Source of the DNA: Aspidiotus rigidus
Lineage: Eukaryota; Arthropoda; Insecta; Hemiptera; Diaspididae
NCBI GenBank assembly: GCA_035079385.1
Contig: JAVHKY010000043.1
Span: 2,232,001 to 2,296,000 of the forward strand
Length of the DNA stretch: 64,000 nucleotides
Direction: 5' to 3'
The position numbers were made by a program, and so were the translations under genes. The notes under the pieces were generated by a model. It saw nothing but the letters and a program-made list of their open reading frames with translations. It did not search any database and had not been told where the DNA came from. Positions within the stretch are counted from its first letter, which is position 1. Every line of letters starts with the position of its first letter. This document shows, one piece after another, positions 21,446 through 32,685 of this stretch.

Positions 21446-21761
21446 TTTTTCTTTTAAAATTTTCTCTTAATAAATTGAAAGGAAAAAAATATTAAGAGAA
21501 AAAATGAATACAAGAAGTCAGGTTGTGATAAGTGTGATAAGAAATGAAACTGGAAGAAAAGATCCTAAAATTGGTCAATGGTTTCAGTTTTTCAAAGTAC
21601 ATAATTTCTATGCAAATAAAACTACAAACCAAATAGAATACTATTTAAGGGATTATCGAATTTCTATATCTTTTAGAGGAGAAGAAGTAACCTCAAAATT
21701 GAGTGATTTATATTTTATATTATTACAAAAATTAACAGAATCTAGGTTACCCCAACCAAAT

Positions 21762-22018
21762 GGACCCTAATAAGCAAAACTCGACCAAGCGACATTTTTG
21801 AGATTTTGGAGTTATATACACCGTTGGAAAGCGTGGAAAGAGCTCAACGAGCACTTTCCAACGGTGCTGATTAAAAAACTGGAAACGCAATACTCGTCGA
21901 ATAATTATGAATTGAAAATATCGACCTCCATCTATTTTTAAGTAACCGATTTCCTTTAAGTCTAAATATCACGAAACTACGTGATTGTCGCTTGGTCGAG
22001 TTTTGCTTATTAGGGTCC
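21762..22018. mobile_element. MITE with perfect 33-bp terminal inverted repeats, in PolB
   Basis: The ends begin GGACCCTAATAAGCAAAACT and are exact complements over 33 bases (21762-21794 and 21986-22018). AAAT occurs on both sides (21758-21761, 22019-22022) as a probable target duplication. A second internal hairpin, CACCGTTGGAAAG with its complement, lies near 21819-21870. Non-coding. Confidence 0.88.
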
Positions 22019-24332
22019 AAATGTAAAACGGATTATTTTCAGGTACATTAACAAAGGAGGAAATAAATACATGGCTTACTGGAGCTCCATTTGAATTTCA
22101 TAATGATATATTTAGATCAAATACTAGGAATAATATAAAAATTAGACCTCAATTTGTGGATGAAAATTTTAGAAGTAGACATGCTCAATTTGAAATTGAA
22201 AATGAATGGGGGATACAAGATTTGAATGAGTTTTTACTCATTATGAAGAATGCTACTTTTGGACTTCTCAAAAAATGGTTGAGAATACATGAAGGAATTA
22301 GAGTTAATTTCTGTGTTACAGCAACTTATGAGAGAAAAGCTCCCACAGGAAGTATTCAGACTGATCAAATGTATTTACAAACAGAAAATTATACATTTCT
22401 TCGTGAATCTAACTTGAATAATATGTATAATGATATTACTAGATATATAATAGGAAGACATGAAAATATACAAGATAACTTAGAGGGTACTGAGTGGGTT
22501 TTAATATCAATTGATAGTTTCAGAATTAATATAAACCGATATGATCCACTCAGAGCTAGTTTGTAAGAAAGCAATCATAAATGTTGAAAATTATGATAAC
22601 CAATGTTTTAGATGGCATCCAGTTGATAGTAAACAACATCCTAACCGTGTAGCAAAATATAAGCAATGTGAGCATGATTTTGATGATGAATTTAAAGGAA
22701 TAGAGTTTCCAATGAAAGTTGAAAGTATTGAAAAGTTTGTTAATAGAGTGAACAAAAATAATAAATTTGAAGGAGGATTATCAATAAATGTATATCATCA
22801 TAATAGTAGTTATAAAATTTATCCATTATCAATAGCAAAAGATGAAAAGAAAAATCATATTGACTTACTATTTTTGAAAAATGATAAAGGAAATTCTCAT
22901 TATTGTTTAATTAAAGATTTATGGAAATTAGTTGGAAGACAAAATACTAAAAATACTAAAAAGAGATATCTTTGTAAAATGTGTTTGAATAGTTTTCCAT
23001 GTGAAAAGGTATTATCTGATCATAAGAATTATTGTGGATTGAATAAACCTGCCAAAATAGTTCTACCTGATAAAAGCGATAATATTGTTGAATTTAAAAA
23101 TTATAAACATTCTATGAAAGTTCCATTTGCTATATATGCAGATTTTGAAAGTCTTATACAGAAGCTTAATAAAATAGAAGAAATGAATAGAAAAATAGAA
23201 AAACTTGCAAAGAAATTAAATAAAACAAAGGAAGATGTTGAAAAATATGAATCTTATACAATTAAAATTCAAAAACATCTTCCAATCAGTTTTGTTTATT
23301 ATATCAAATATGCTAATAGAGAAATTGGAGAAAATCTATTTGAATATTTTGGTCTAGATGCACCAAAAAAATTGTATGAGAAATTAAGGGAAGATGCTTT
23401 ACATATTGCGCAAGAATATTTAGATAAGAAAACAAAAATGAAAGAGTTATCTGAAACACAAAAAATGGAATATAAAAATACTAAAAAATGTTATATTTGT
23501 GAAAGAAGTATCAAAAATACCCCTCCCTCAATTGAAAAAGATATGAGAATATTAAATAAGAAAATTGATATTGCTTGTAAAACATTATTATGGATAAAAG
23601 AACAGGAAGATGAGTTTAAAGAAATTGTAGATAAAGCAAAAATTAAGTATGAAAAAGAGGGAGGAGATATGAATATATTTTATGAAAATTATGCATTTAA
23701 ATTAAAAAACATAAAATTAGAAGATGAAGAGTTACTTAACAAGCTTATAGAATTTGTACAGAATAGAGAATATATCATTGAGGAAAAAGAAGAATTATAT
23801 ATACACCTTTCAACATTGGTGGAAAAATTACAATTTGAGTATAGTAATAAAATTGCAAATGGAATGAAAGTTCGGGATCATGATCATCTAACTGGGGAAT
23901 TTAGAGGAGCAGCTCATAGTGTTTGTAATCTTAATTATAAAGTTCCTAGATTTGTTCCTATATATTTTCATAATTTCTCTGGATATGATGCTCATTTATT
24001 TGTTAAAGAATTTGGAGGTGATTATAATGATATTACACTCATTCCAAATAATGAAGAAAAATATATATCATTTTCAAAAGTTGTAAAATATGATGGTGGG
24101 TTTAGGAATTCTAAAAATGAGGTTATATATATAGTAAAATTGAGCTTAGATTTCTAGATTCATATAAATCTCTATCAAGTTCTCTATCTGAATTAGCTAA
24201 AAATATGAAAAGATGTCACTTTAAAAATTTAAAGAAATGGTTTGATCAAACTGCACCTAAAAACTTATCTGAGATGGAAAGAAGGTATTCATTTAAATTA
24301 TTGAGTAAGAAATTAGCTTATCCATATGATTA

Positions 24333-24579
24333 CAGTACACTTCCGATTATCCGACCTAACTGGGGTAATGGGTGGTTCGGATAATAAAAAGTTCGGATAA
24401 AAATCCGGTTCGGATAACGCGGAGAGAGTTCAGATAATACGGAGGTTGGAAAAATTACGGTTCGGATAATACGGAAAAAGTTCGGTTAATCGAGAGGTCG
24501 GATAATCGGGAGCAAATTTTTGGGGTCGAATAATACGGCTGGTCGGATAATCGGACGTCGGATAATCGGAAGTGTACTG
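24333..24579. mobile_element. TA-targeted MITE in PolB
   Basis: The left end CAGTACACTTCCGATTATCC is matched by the inverted right end at 24560-24579. TA flanks both sides (24331-24332 and 24580-24581). The interior is a series of TTCGGATAAT-like units, about ten copies, mostly in one direction. The CAGT..ACTG ends and TA target suggest a Tigger/pogo-type parent. Removing it with one TA leaves the polymerase frame open across the site. Confidence 0.9.
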
Positions 24580-26353
24580 TATATGAATTCACTAGGAAAA
24601 TATGATGAAAAAGAATTACCTTCAAGAGAGAAGTTTTATAATCTATTGAATGATGAGCATGTTAATGAGGGGGAATATCATTATGCTCAAGAAATTTGGA
24701 AGTATTTTAATATTAAAAATATGAAAGAGTTTACAATGTTGTACAATACAATAGATGTACTCTTATTAATGGATATTATGGAAAATTTCAGGGAAACATC
24801 TCTCAGAATATATAAATTGGATCCAGTTTGGTATTACACAACTCCTGGATTTGCTTGGGATTGTATGTTAAAAACTACAAAACAAAAGTTGGAGTTATTG
24901 GCTGATGTGGATATGTTATTAATGGTTGAAAGAGGTAAACGAGGAGGAATTTCTCAATGTTCAAACAGATATGCCAAAGCTAATAATAAATACATGGGAA
25001 AGAAATTTGATAAAAATAAGCATTCAGTATTTATTCAATATTTAGATGCAAATAATTTATATGGATGGGCTATGTGCAAGTATTTACCTTATGGAGGATT
25101 TGAATGGAAAAAAACAGAATATTTTAATGAAGAAAGAATTCTAAAAATGAAAGATAATCAGAAAATTGGGTATCTTGTTGAAGTAGATTTAAAATATCCT
25201 GAAGAATCACATGATAAGCATTCTGATTTACCTTACTGTCCTGAGAATGTAATTGATGATAATAAACTCCCAAAATTATTTACAACATTATTTGATAAGA
25301 AAAATTATGTCTGTCATTACTTAAATCTTAAACAAGCTCTTGAAGCACGATTAAAATTAGAGAAAATTCATAGAGTCATAAAATTTGATCAATCTGATTG
25401 GATGACGGTATATATTGAAAAAAATACAAAACTGAGGCAAGAAGCTAAGAATGATTTTGAAAAAGATTTCTTTAAATTAATGAATAATTCTGTTTTTGGA
25501 AGAACAATGATGAATGTTAGAAAGCATGTAGATATAAAATTGATTTCTGAAGGTAAAAAATATACTAAGTATGTTTCTAAACCAAACTTTGAGAAGTCAA
25601 CATTTTTTGGTAAAGATCTTGCAGCTGTACATATGAAAAGAACTGTAATAAGATTTAATCAACCAATTTATGTGGGAGTAGCTATTTTAGATATTTCAAA
25701 AACATTAATGTATGATTTCTATTATAGATTAAACGAAAGATATGGAGATAGAATAAAACTACTATATGGTGATACCGATTCATTAATTCCAGTCATAAAG
25801 ACAGAAGACTTCTATGAAGATATGAAAGAAATAATAGATGAATTTGATACATCAGATTATAAAAAAGATAATATTTATGGGATACCACAAGTTAATAAAA
25901 AGGTATTTGGTAAATTTAAAGATGAGATGAATGGTAAAATCTTGGAAGAATTTATTGGACTATCTTCAAAATTATACTCTAATAAAGTTTTTGCATCAAA
26001 TGATGATGAAATGAAGAAAGCTAAAGGAGTAAAGAAAAATATTATTAAAAATCAGGTAACTCATGATGATTATAAGATATGTATGTTTAGAAAATAAAAT
26101 AACTAAGACTATTAAACAGAAGATAATAAGAAGTAATAAACATGAAATTCATACCATTGAGCAGAATAAAAGAGGGTCAAGTTCATTTGATGATAAAAGA
26201 TATTTGATTGATGGACAAACTGATACATTACCTTGGGGACATTATAAAGTTAATATAGAAAGAAATAATTTTATTCAATATTTGAAAAATCTTAATAAAA
26301 AAGAAGTTATTGTAAATTAAATATAAAAAATATAATGAGTAAATTTTTATTAA

Positions 26354-26910
26354 TCATTGCTTATGGCTTACAGCTGATTCGAGTCTGTAAACTGCTGTGT
26401 GGTTCAATAGATCCTCATTAATTATGAAATTTACCATGGATCACAGCTGATTCAAGTCTCCTAGTCTTGTTCACTTTTTTATCAAGGTCACCTGTCAGCA
26501 ACAGAGTGCGCTAGTGTTGACTTTGGGACTGCGGGCTGTTGCACTGATGAATGTACATGCGGGAGACTGAAGAGGAAGCCCCCCCACTTCTTTAATAGCG
26601 TTGCTTGAGATACGTTGTACTTGTGTAGTTGCTCTCGCCGTGCTTCTGAATAAAGTCTAATTAACTAGTTTCTGAAATTATTATTAATTAGATGTCAGTG
26701 ATAGTAAAAGATATTCTGACATCACCAAACTGCTGTTTGGCTCATAAGACTCAATGTAAGAGAGAATAAAACATTATCATTCAGAGTTTATCAAGATCCC
26801 CAATAAATGTGAAATTTACCAACTCATTGCTTATGGCTTACAGCTGATTCGAGTCGCCTAGTCTTGTTTACTCGACGAACGAAATTACAAAACTGGTTAT
26901 CAGGCGATCG
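26354..26910 (+). repeat. tandem repeat segments with ACAGCTGATTCGAGTC
   Basis: TTGCTTATGGCTTACAGCTG followed by ATTCGAGTC occurs at about 26357 and 26827, with a related copy at about 26438. Between them, ATGAAATTTACCA-type and AACTGCTGT-type blocks also recur, so roughly 450 bases look tandemly duplicated. The last copy is the plus-strand partner of the inverted repeat at 18410-18507. A solo LTR has inserted in the middle. Confidence 0.6.
26493..26721 (+). mobile_element. solo LTR with 5-bp target duplication
   Basis: Starts TGTCAG and ends CTGACA, flanked by TCACC on both sides (26488-26492 and 26722-26726). It contains AATAAA (about 26650) preceded by a GC-richer stretch, which fits an LTR with a polyadenylation signal. 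At 229 bp it is short. No internal retrotransposon genes remain, so it is probably the product of LTR-LTR recombination. BEL/Pao or Gypsy cannot be decided. Confidence 0.7.
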
Positions 26911-26986
26911 TCGTCTGACCTCTGTGAATTCCGAGATCATAAAAATTTCTGTCGTTCGAATATTCTTAGTAAAAACGTGAATTATT

Positions 26987-27613
26987 TTGAAAAAAGTTTT
27001 CTTTTGGTTTATTTCATACCGAAGGAATAATCTTCCTAAAATTCGAAAAGAATTAGAGGATATGCTCGTAATTATTGAGCAAGCTGAACGCAGTGAACGT
27101 GATTATACAGTGATTCGTTCAAGTGTATTGTATGGTAATTCTAATAGATGGAAAAAATGGCAGAAATTATTTCTCGCAGATGCTTTTCCTAAAAAATTGG
27201 TATCAATGAGTGAAAGAGTTAGTCCACCCATTGACGGTAATGATTACGAAGAAATTTTTTCATTCCTAATAAAAGATAGTAAAAATATTAGAAGTTTATC
27301 ACAAAAATTATTGCTAAAATATTGTCAATATGGGGCATGTCTTGAGCGATTCTATACTTTATTTTGTGAAAAGAGAGATAACGATGAGATCACAATTTCT
27401 TTTGAAGTATTTGTTAGAAAGGAATTTGATATTTCGGATCGTCATGCCAGAAGGTTGAGATGGTTAGGACGACTTTAGTTAAAATATAGACGAATTGGTT
27501 TCTTGAGTCTAACTCTCAATGATCTTGTCAAACGAGAGAAAGAAATTAATGATTTATTTCAAAATCACCCAAATTTAGCTGAAGAATGGAAAGTAAAAAA
27601 TATCAATAATTAA
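26987..27613 (+). pseudogene. unassigned ORF with one in-frame TAG
   Basis: An open frame from 26987 (first ATG at 27062) runs to TAG at 27476-27478. It then continues in the same frame for 44 more codons to TAA at 27611-27613, with the same residue style. The part before the stop reads FDISDRHARRLRWLGRL, and after it LKYRRIGFLSLTLNDLVKRE. The TAG probably replaced a sense codon. The protein is basic, helical and without Cys motifs or membrane segments. The region around the stop (helix, DRHARRLRW, helix) could be DNA-binding, but no family was recognised. It lies between the Polinton block and a Helitron and may belong to either or to neither. Confidence 0.5.
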
Positions 27614-27923
27614 TTTTCGAATTGCAGTGATATCTCCGGGTGGTCTTGCTGCTCCTTAAGAATTACTAGCAATGACGGCGCGCCTATGGCGCGCCTCAGT
27701 AGTAGGTCAGTGCATGGTAGTGATGTCGCACAGAACAAAAACCAAAACGAAAACACGACATTTTTTCAAGTGAAATACCGAAACAAACTGAATGGTTAAA
27801 CTACCAAAAAATAGATTGAATATAGAAATTAATGATTAAAAACAAATAACAAAAAAACAAAGCAAAAGATACTCTAGCCGAATACTTGCATGGAATGAAT
27901 AATAATACCAAGGACTCCATCGG

Positions 27924-30045
27924 TTATTCTTTCATTAACGAGGATAGTTTTGCATTAAATACTCTGCTGACCAACTCAGCGCACTCAATTGGATTTTTAC
28001 ACCAATCTAAATTCTCAGATATTTCACGCCATTTCCCATTGCACGTATATGTAATAAATAAATCAGGTTTTCCAAAACTCGATACCAAAGTCATGGCATC
28101 TTGATAATTTTGAGCCATGTTTCTGGGACTGCCTTCAAAGGTAGAAGGCAATATTATTGTTTTCCCAATTTGGTAGTTTTCTCCTTGAGGTCTACCTTTA
28201 ATATAATCGTATAAACCACGATATTGCTCAACCCTCAGATCTTTTTGATGAGTTCGAATATATTGTAAACGTAGAGATTCAATTTGACAGTAGGCGTCAA
28301 CGATAAATTGTTGACTCAATTTCCTAGCATGAATGAATGTTGCGAACGTCGGACGAACACTCAACAGAAAAGCATAATATAATGACTCAACGATACCGTC
28401 TCACCACTACGTGCTTTAAATCCTGGATGCCAGCCTCCACCCCCATATGGATATAAAATGGGATAAACCATAGGATTGGTGTGCTGAGAACATGCTGATA
28501 ACTGTATCAATTTTCCACTCTTGCTATGAATCTCTATATCCCTTAAATGAGGAGGACATCCATCACTGGATGAAAATATACAGCAGCTATTTCATTACAA
28601 GTTGGTAAACTGTAACGCTTCCTATCAATACAATGGACTGTGTTATTTGTGATAACGCAACATGAGTGTGAGTGCAAGATGCATGAGTGTGAGTGAGCTA
28701 TTTCTGGCAGAAGTACCTATTCTGGTGAAAATTTGTCCATTCGGCATTTTGCTCCCATAAGAAATACATGCGGAGCAAAGATGACCATGGTATTAATTTA
28801 ATATGAGATGTTAAAATTTACAGAAAAGTTGATATTTCAAATTTATCAACTTCTTGCTACTTGTAAAAACAATCTCTTGACCGTATCATTTTTTATATTC
28901 AATTGGTAGCGTAGTGATCTCTGCTCCACATGTATTTCTTATGGGAGCAAAATGCTAAATGGACAAAATCGATCTTTTCATCCATGATATCGATAGTTGT
29001 GACGTCACAATAACACAGTCCATTACCGGCAGGTTTTTTTAATAACCACACACTGTAATCGATAGAAATGGCAGCATTATTATAATAACATTGTCTCATT
29101 TCACGTTCTTCAACTTCACGGAGATTCAGAAGTGTTGTAGCATAAATATTTTCTTCTCTTAATAATGTATCTAATTCAGTAAATAATTCCGGCAAACATC
29201 GAGAATATCTTGTTTTCCTACATTCATTAGCTAATTCTGAATCAATAAAATACAATTGCGAATATTTCCGTCGAGTATGTTCCTCTTCCCGCAAATTACT
29301 GCTCAAATGATGAATAACCCCTTGAACTTTAAAGCAATAAGCACCACCAGGAACATTACCAGCTGCTACACTCGCACCAAATGATGCAAATGCCAAACTT
29401 GAATTATACTGTCGGATATTTTCAACGAAATTATTGCTACAACGATGGTCATTACATAATAACTCTTTTATCAACTTAGGTACATTGAAATTGAAATCGA
29501 ATACGTATTTGCCCCCCATACAACATTTGGTAAATATTTTTTGATGACCAGTTCTTTCACTGTTGAAATACAAAGCATAACAATAAGTACATTCATTATT
29601 CATGGGACCTACATAATGAGGTACAGTATTTCCTCCATCACCCTGTTCCAATGTTAGAGAATCGTTTGTGACGTTACACAGATCTGTATGGACCAAATTT
29701 GAAGACAGTTCTGCAGTTGATCCAAAACAATCACTCATAACATTAGGATGATCTAAAGTTAGGTACTAATAACGAACTAACGATCTCATCGATATCCATA
29801 TGATCATTCGGTGGTTCTGATAAAGGTACCGAAGAATCCTTTGAAACATTGGGAAAATATACATTTAACGGTACCAAATGTTGTAACAACTCTGAACAAG
29901 ACCCAAACTGATCACTGGTAACGTAAGAGTGATCTAAATGCACTAATGATGAACGACTAATATCGATATTATTCATCTGATCCGTTGGTGACTCTAAAGA
30001 ACTATTACAATTCAATTCATGTTCATCATTTTCAAATAATGGCAT
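27924..30045 (-). pseudogene. Helitron Rep/helicase-like protein, N-terminal part, broken
   Basis: Minus-strand pieces in order: an N-terminal acidic region from ATG 30045; a frame change at about 29740; then the zinc-like region HYVGPMNNECTYCYALYF, CCMGGKY, and NSSLAFASFGASV with GGAYCFKVQG (29640-29300), typical of Helitron N-terminal regions; after a MITE (28633-29023), SSSDGCPPHLRDIEIHSKSG, NPMVYPILYPYGGGGWHPGF and YYAFLLSVRPTFATF; then the Helitron-like N domain with LRVEQYRGLYDYI, GKTIILPSTFEGSPRNM, NYQDAM and DLFITYTCNGKW. The HUH catalytic residues and the SF1 helicase would follow but are absent. Several stops and shifts show it is dead. Confidence 0.88.
28633..29023. mobile_element. 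MITE inserted in the Helitron gene
   Basis: AATGGACTGTGTTATT at the left end is inverted at the right end (AATAACACAGTCCATT). A second inner inverted pair (TTGTCCATTCGGCATTTTGC, then TCCCATAAGAAATACATG at 28735-28780, against 28922-28967) shows that the element folds on itself. The Helitron protein resumes on each side. About 140 bases of its right half recur at 47430-47575. Confidence 0.7.
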
Positions 30046-30060
30046 TTATAATGATTACCA

Positions 30061-32207
30061 TTTATATAGAGCAATTTCACTATCTCTTCATTACCTTCAT
30101 TTTCACGAAAAACTCGTTTTATAATTCCACATGAAGTTTCTTGGTAAACCCACACCTCTATATTATGACTTATCGACAAAACACATAGGTATTTCAGTAT
30201 GGATCAGCATATTCCTACGGATCAGATAATCGCCTGATTCTATAATTTAATTCCTCTATATTCAGACCAAAATAGTGTATATAGGCTGCCCGCGAACGTT
30301 AAATATAAAAACAACTGATATGGAGTGGGAAACCAAGAACGAAAATACGGAAGAGAATTGGGAAGAGTTGAGCCAAGTGTAGGGGCTTAAATTTTTAATT
30401 GGGAAAAAAAGATCGGATATGTACAAGTTGGAATTGAGTAATGCCAGTTGTTGAAAGAGTTGGCAACTGTTTGTGAGTAATTACATAGGGTGGAGGTTAT
30501 TACTCATGTCCTGTTTTTGAGTAATTACATAGGGTAAAGGTTATTACTTAGGTATGTCACATTGTGAGAAGTAACCTAAGTATGTCAATTTTGGAGAGCA
30601 GGACATGATGAAAAGAGGTGATACATTGTCAGATTAATTATCTTCCTAATAACATATTTATTCATGACAGTGGAGCATGGAGACCAGGAGGAGATGAGAA
30701 TTGATGATTTGGGTATGACCAGTCCTAAGTGAGCGGAGCCAATCTCTTCATGGTCGAAATTTCTGTTTTAGGAAGATCAGGGATGGGCTTACGTTAAATG
30801 ATTCCAAATTTGTTCTATGGTTGCTCTTTTCATGTGAGTGATACTAAGGAGCTACGATTAAGAAATAATAACGGTTTTTAAGGTTGTAAGTAGTTACAAG
30901 ATGGAGTCAGTAATGTTAAGTGAGAGGGTGAAGTTTTTAGGCGTGCGAGCAGTTTGATCGGTATAGGATAACTCATGTCAACCAAAATCAGAATAAAAGT
31001 TTTTGACGATTAGATAAATGATGTAGTATGGAGAATTATGTGGGTGTGTTTTTTAGAGATGGGGTAGGGAAGTATAGGCTTAAACCTAATGTAAGAGACA
31101 TGTATTCAGGAAAAATAGAAGGAACGATTCTGCAGGGATCACATTGACTAAATGAATGTTGTAGTGAAGCTTTTGAACAGATTCCATTATTCAACCAAAA
31201 AAGATGGAATTGAAAGTTGTAATGAAAAACAATGGCGTTTACAAAGTCAAACAAGGAATTCAGAGATCCTCTTCTATGGAATGGATTGTTTTAAATATTG
31301 AGAATCGAATTCAAATTCTGAGTCCCAAAAAATAGATTGCATTTGATAAAATTTCTAAAATTGAACCAACTAAAGCAGGAGGGACTCGAAAAAATTGGAA
31401 AAAGTAAGACTTTTGAGCTGTATATGACAAACAGGGGATAGTAAAAATTTGTACTTTTAAAGGAGTCAGATTTGAAAACATTTCAAATATTGGGAATCAT
31501 GCTAAGTATGATGACAGAAGAGGATCTTAGAAAACATTGAACCACCAAATGAGTTGAAATTGAAGAAATTTTGTACATCAAAAGAATATAATATCAACGG
31601 CCCCATGCACTCTTGACCTATGTCACATTTTTGAAATCTGGAGAAATAGGTGTCTTCCACTGCAGTCAAATCTACAAGATACGTAGGTAGTTCTACTTAC
31701 TCGATAATAATGAATATCCGGATGAATGAAATACAATTGCGAAGATAAATCTTCTACAGTACCTATTAGAAAAATCTATTATGAATTAATTATGAATTTT
31801 CTATTATTAGTAAAATAGAATTGCCTAGTATATTATATGAAAATAGAATTGCCTACATAGAATAGACGAAATACAAACAAAGGTAGTCGAAATCAAAGCG
31901 CAGATTTCATTAATAATTTAACGTCATGGCAAAAAAAAATACTGCGGGCAACGAAGAGAAAGAAAAGAATCTATATTACTAATCGATCTACTAAATCGAA
32001 GAGGAGTCTATGATTACATAATGTAGGTCGCATCCCGCGAAGTCCCATACAGCGTAGTCCTAAAACGGATGATAAGAAGGTGATAACGCGGTGATAATAG
32101 AAGACGGAACTGATAGATCTTTTTAATAATATAGAATAGATAATAGACAATTAGGAATATTTTTTATATAATATTATTATTATCGAGTGTTGATGCTTCA
32201 CTTACCA
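30061..32207. other. intergenic, no gene or bounded element seen
   Basis: The start probably includes the missing Helitron 5' end. Around 30470-30580 a short direct repeat, GAGTAATTACATAGGGT, occurs twice about 50 bases apart. No coding pattern. Confidence 0.35.
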
Positions 32208-32215
32208 CCGGACAT

Positions 32216-32677
32216 CACGGTATAAGATGAAGAGGTAGTGACACGAACGTATTCTGACTGTGGTAAACGCTGTCCGTGATTTTGAAGTAGTTCTGAACAT
32301 CCCGAGCGCAGCGCTCGTGATGAAAGTGATGGGTAATGTACAGAGTCTTATGGGAACGCCGCTACTTTCAAAAATTTATTGCAGGATCAGGAATCAGCCG
32401 ATGCATTTCATATTTGGCATAAAAATACCATTTAATCTACTCTATAAAATTTTGAAAGAATCACCCTTCTAAGTAAATTCTTGGATTTTTTATAATCCTT
32501 GGAAATTTCATCAATACTAGGGTACCAACGGTAACGTCTCGGCGCAGGTGGGGTGTAGAAGGAACAGGGAAACAGCCCGAGTGTTCGCTGCAAACCTAGC
32601 GGAAGTTTGTACGTACAACTTCAAAACTGCGGACACGATTTTAGCGTTGTGTCATTACCTCTTCATCTTATACCGTG
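32216..32677 (+). mobile_element. 462-bp non-autonomous element, copy A (8-bp TSD)
   Basis: Ends CACGGTATAAGATGAAGAGG and its complement. The flanks are perfect 8-bp duplications CCGGACAT (32208-32215, 32678-32685). Nearly identical in length and sequence to copy B at 49212-49673 (inverted). The two short open frames inside occur in both copies and carry no transposase motif. CA..TG ends with 8-bp duplications suggest hAT or P superfamily. It landed inside an older foldback (arms around 32206-32215/32686-32706 and 32760-32791). Confidence 0.92.
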
Positions 32678-32685
32678 CCGGACAT

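Larger units (their letters stand above)
19140..26320 (+). mobile_element. decayed Polinton/Maverick block
   Basis: A strongly AT-rich block of tightly packed small genes ending in a protein-primed type B DNA polymerase, typical of Polintons/Mavericks (virus-like DNA transposons). Gene order is: zinc-binding ORF (-), unknown ORF (-), short divergent promoter, unknown coiled ORF (+), cysteine-rich ORF (+, frameshifted), polymerase (+, several frameshifts and two MITE insertions). The integrase, packaging ATPase, maturation protease and capsid genes expected in a full element are not seen, so this is a partial copy. The intergenic spacers are short, unlike the host genes around it. Confidence 0.8.
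21504..26320 (+). pseudogene. protein-primed type B DNA polymerase (Polinton/Maverick PolB), broken
   Basis: The replicative polymerase of Polintons, which copies linear element DNA from a terminal protein. Visible motifs: an N-terminal domain conserved in arthropod Mavericks (21504-22566), a Cys/His zinc knuckle (LCKMCLNSF, about 22970), Exo I (YADFESL, about 23135), an endonuclease VII-like RDHDHLTGEFRGAAH segment (about 23875), Exo II (HNFSGYDAHLF, about 23968), Exo III (YNTIDVLLLMD, about 24739), motif A (DANNLYGWAM, about 25046), motif B (MNNSVFGRT, about 25480) and motif C (YGDTDS, 25765-25782). Breaks: a frame change near the MITE at 22020, one with a small loss at about 22555, a one-base shift near 24140, and a shift near 26085 before the C-terminal ...TLPWGHYKV block. 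Two MITEs interrupt it. The catalytic Asp residues are still present, but the gene cannot make one protein. Confidence 0.9.
27666..30060 (-). mobile_element. Helitron relic (3' end at 27666)
   Basis: Read on the minus strand, the element ends with the hairpin GGCGCGCCATAGGCGCGCC, ten bases, then CTAG followed by T. This is the Helitron 3' terminus (hairpin, CTRR, insertion at A/T). Upstream on the same strand lies the Rep/helicase N-terminal coding region (27924-30045). The helicase domain is missing between the coding relic and the 3' end. The 5' TC end was not located. Confidence 0.75.

Noticed and set aside
22541..26300. Polymerase as bacterial or phage contamination
   Set aside because: The gene contains eukaryotic-type MITEs with target duplications and lies between intron-containing insect genes and other transposons, so it is integrated.
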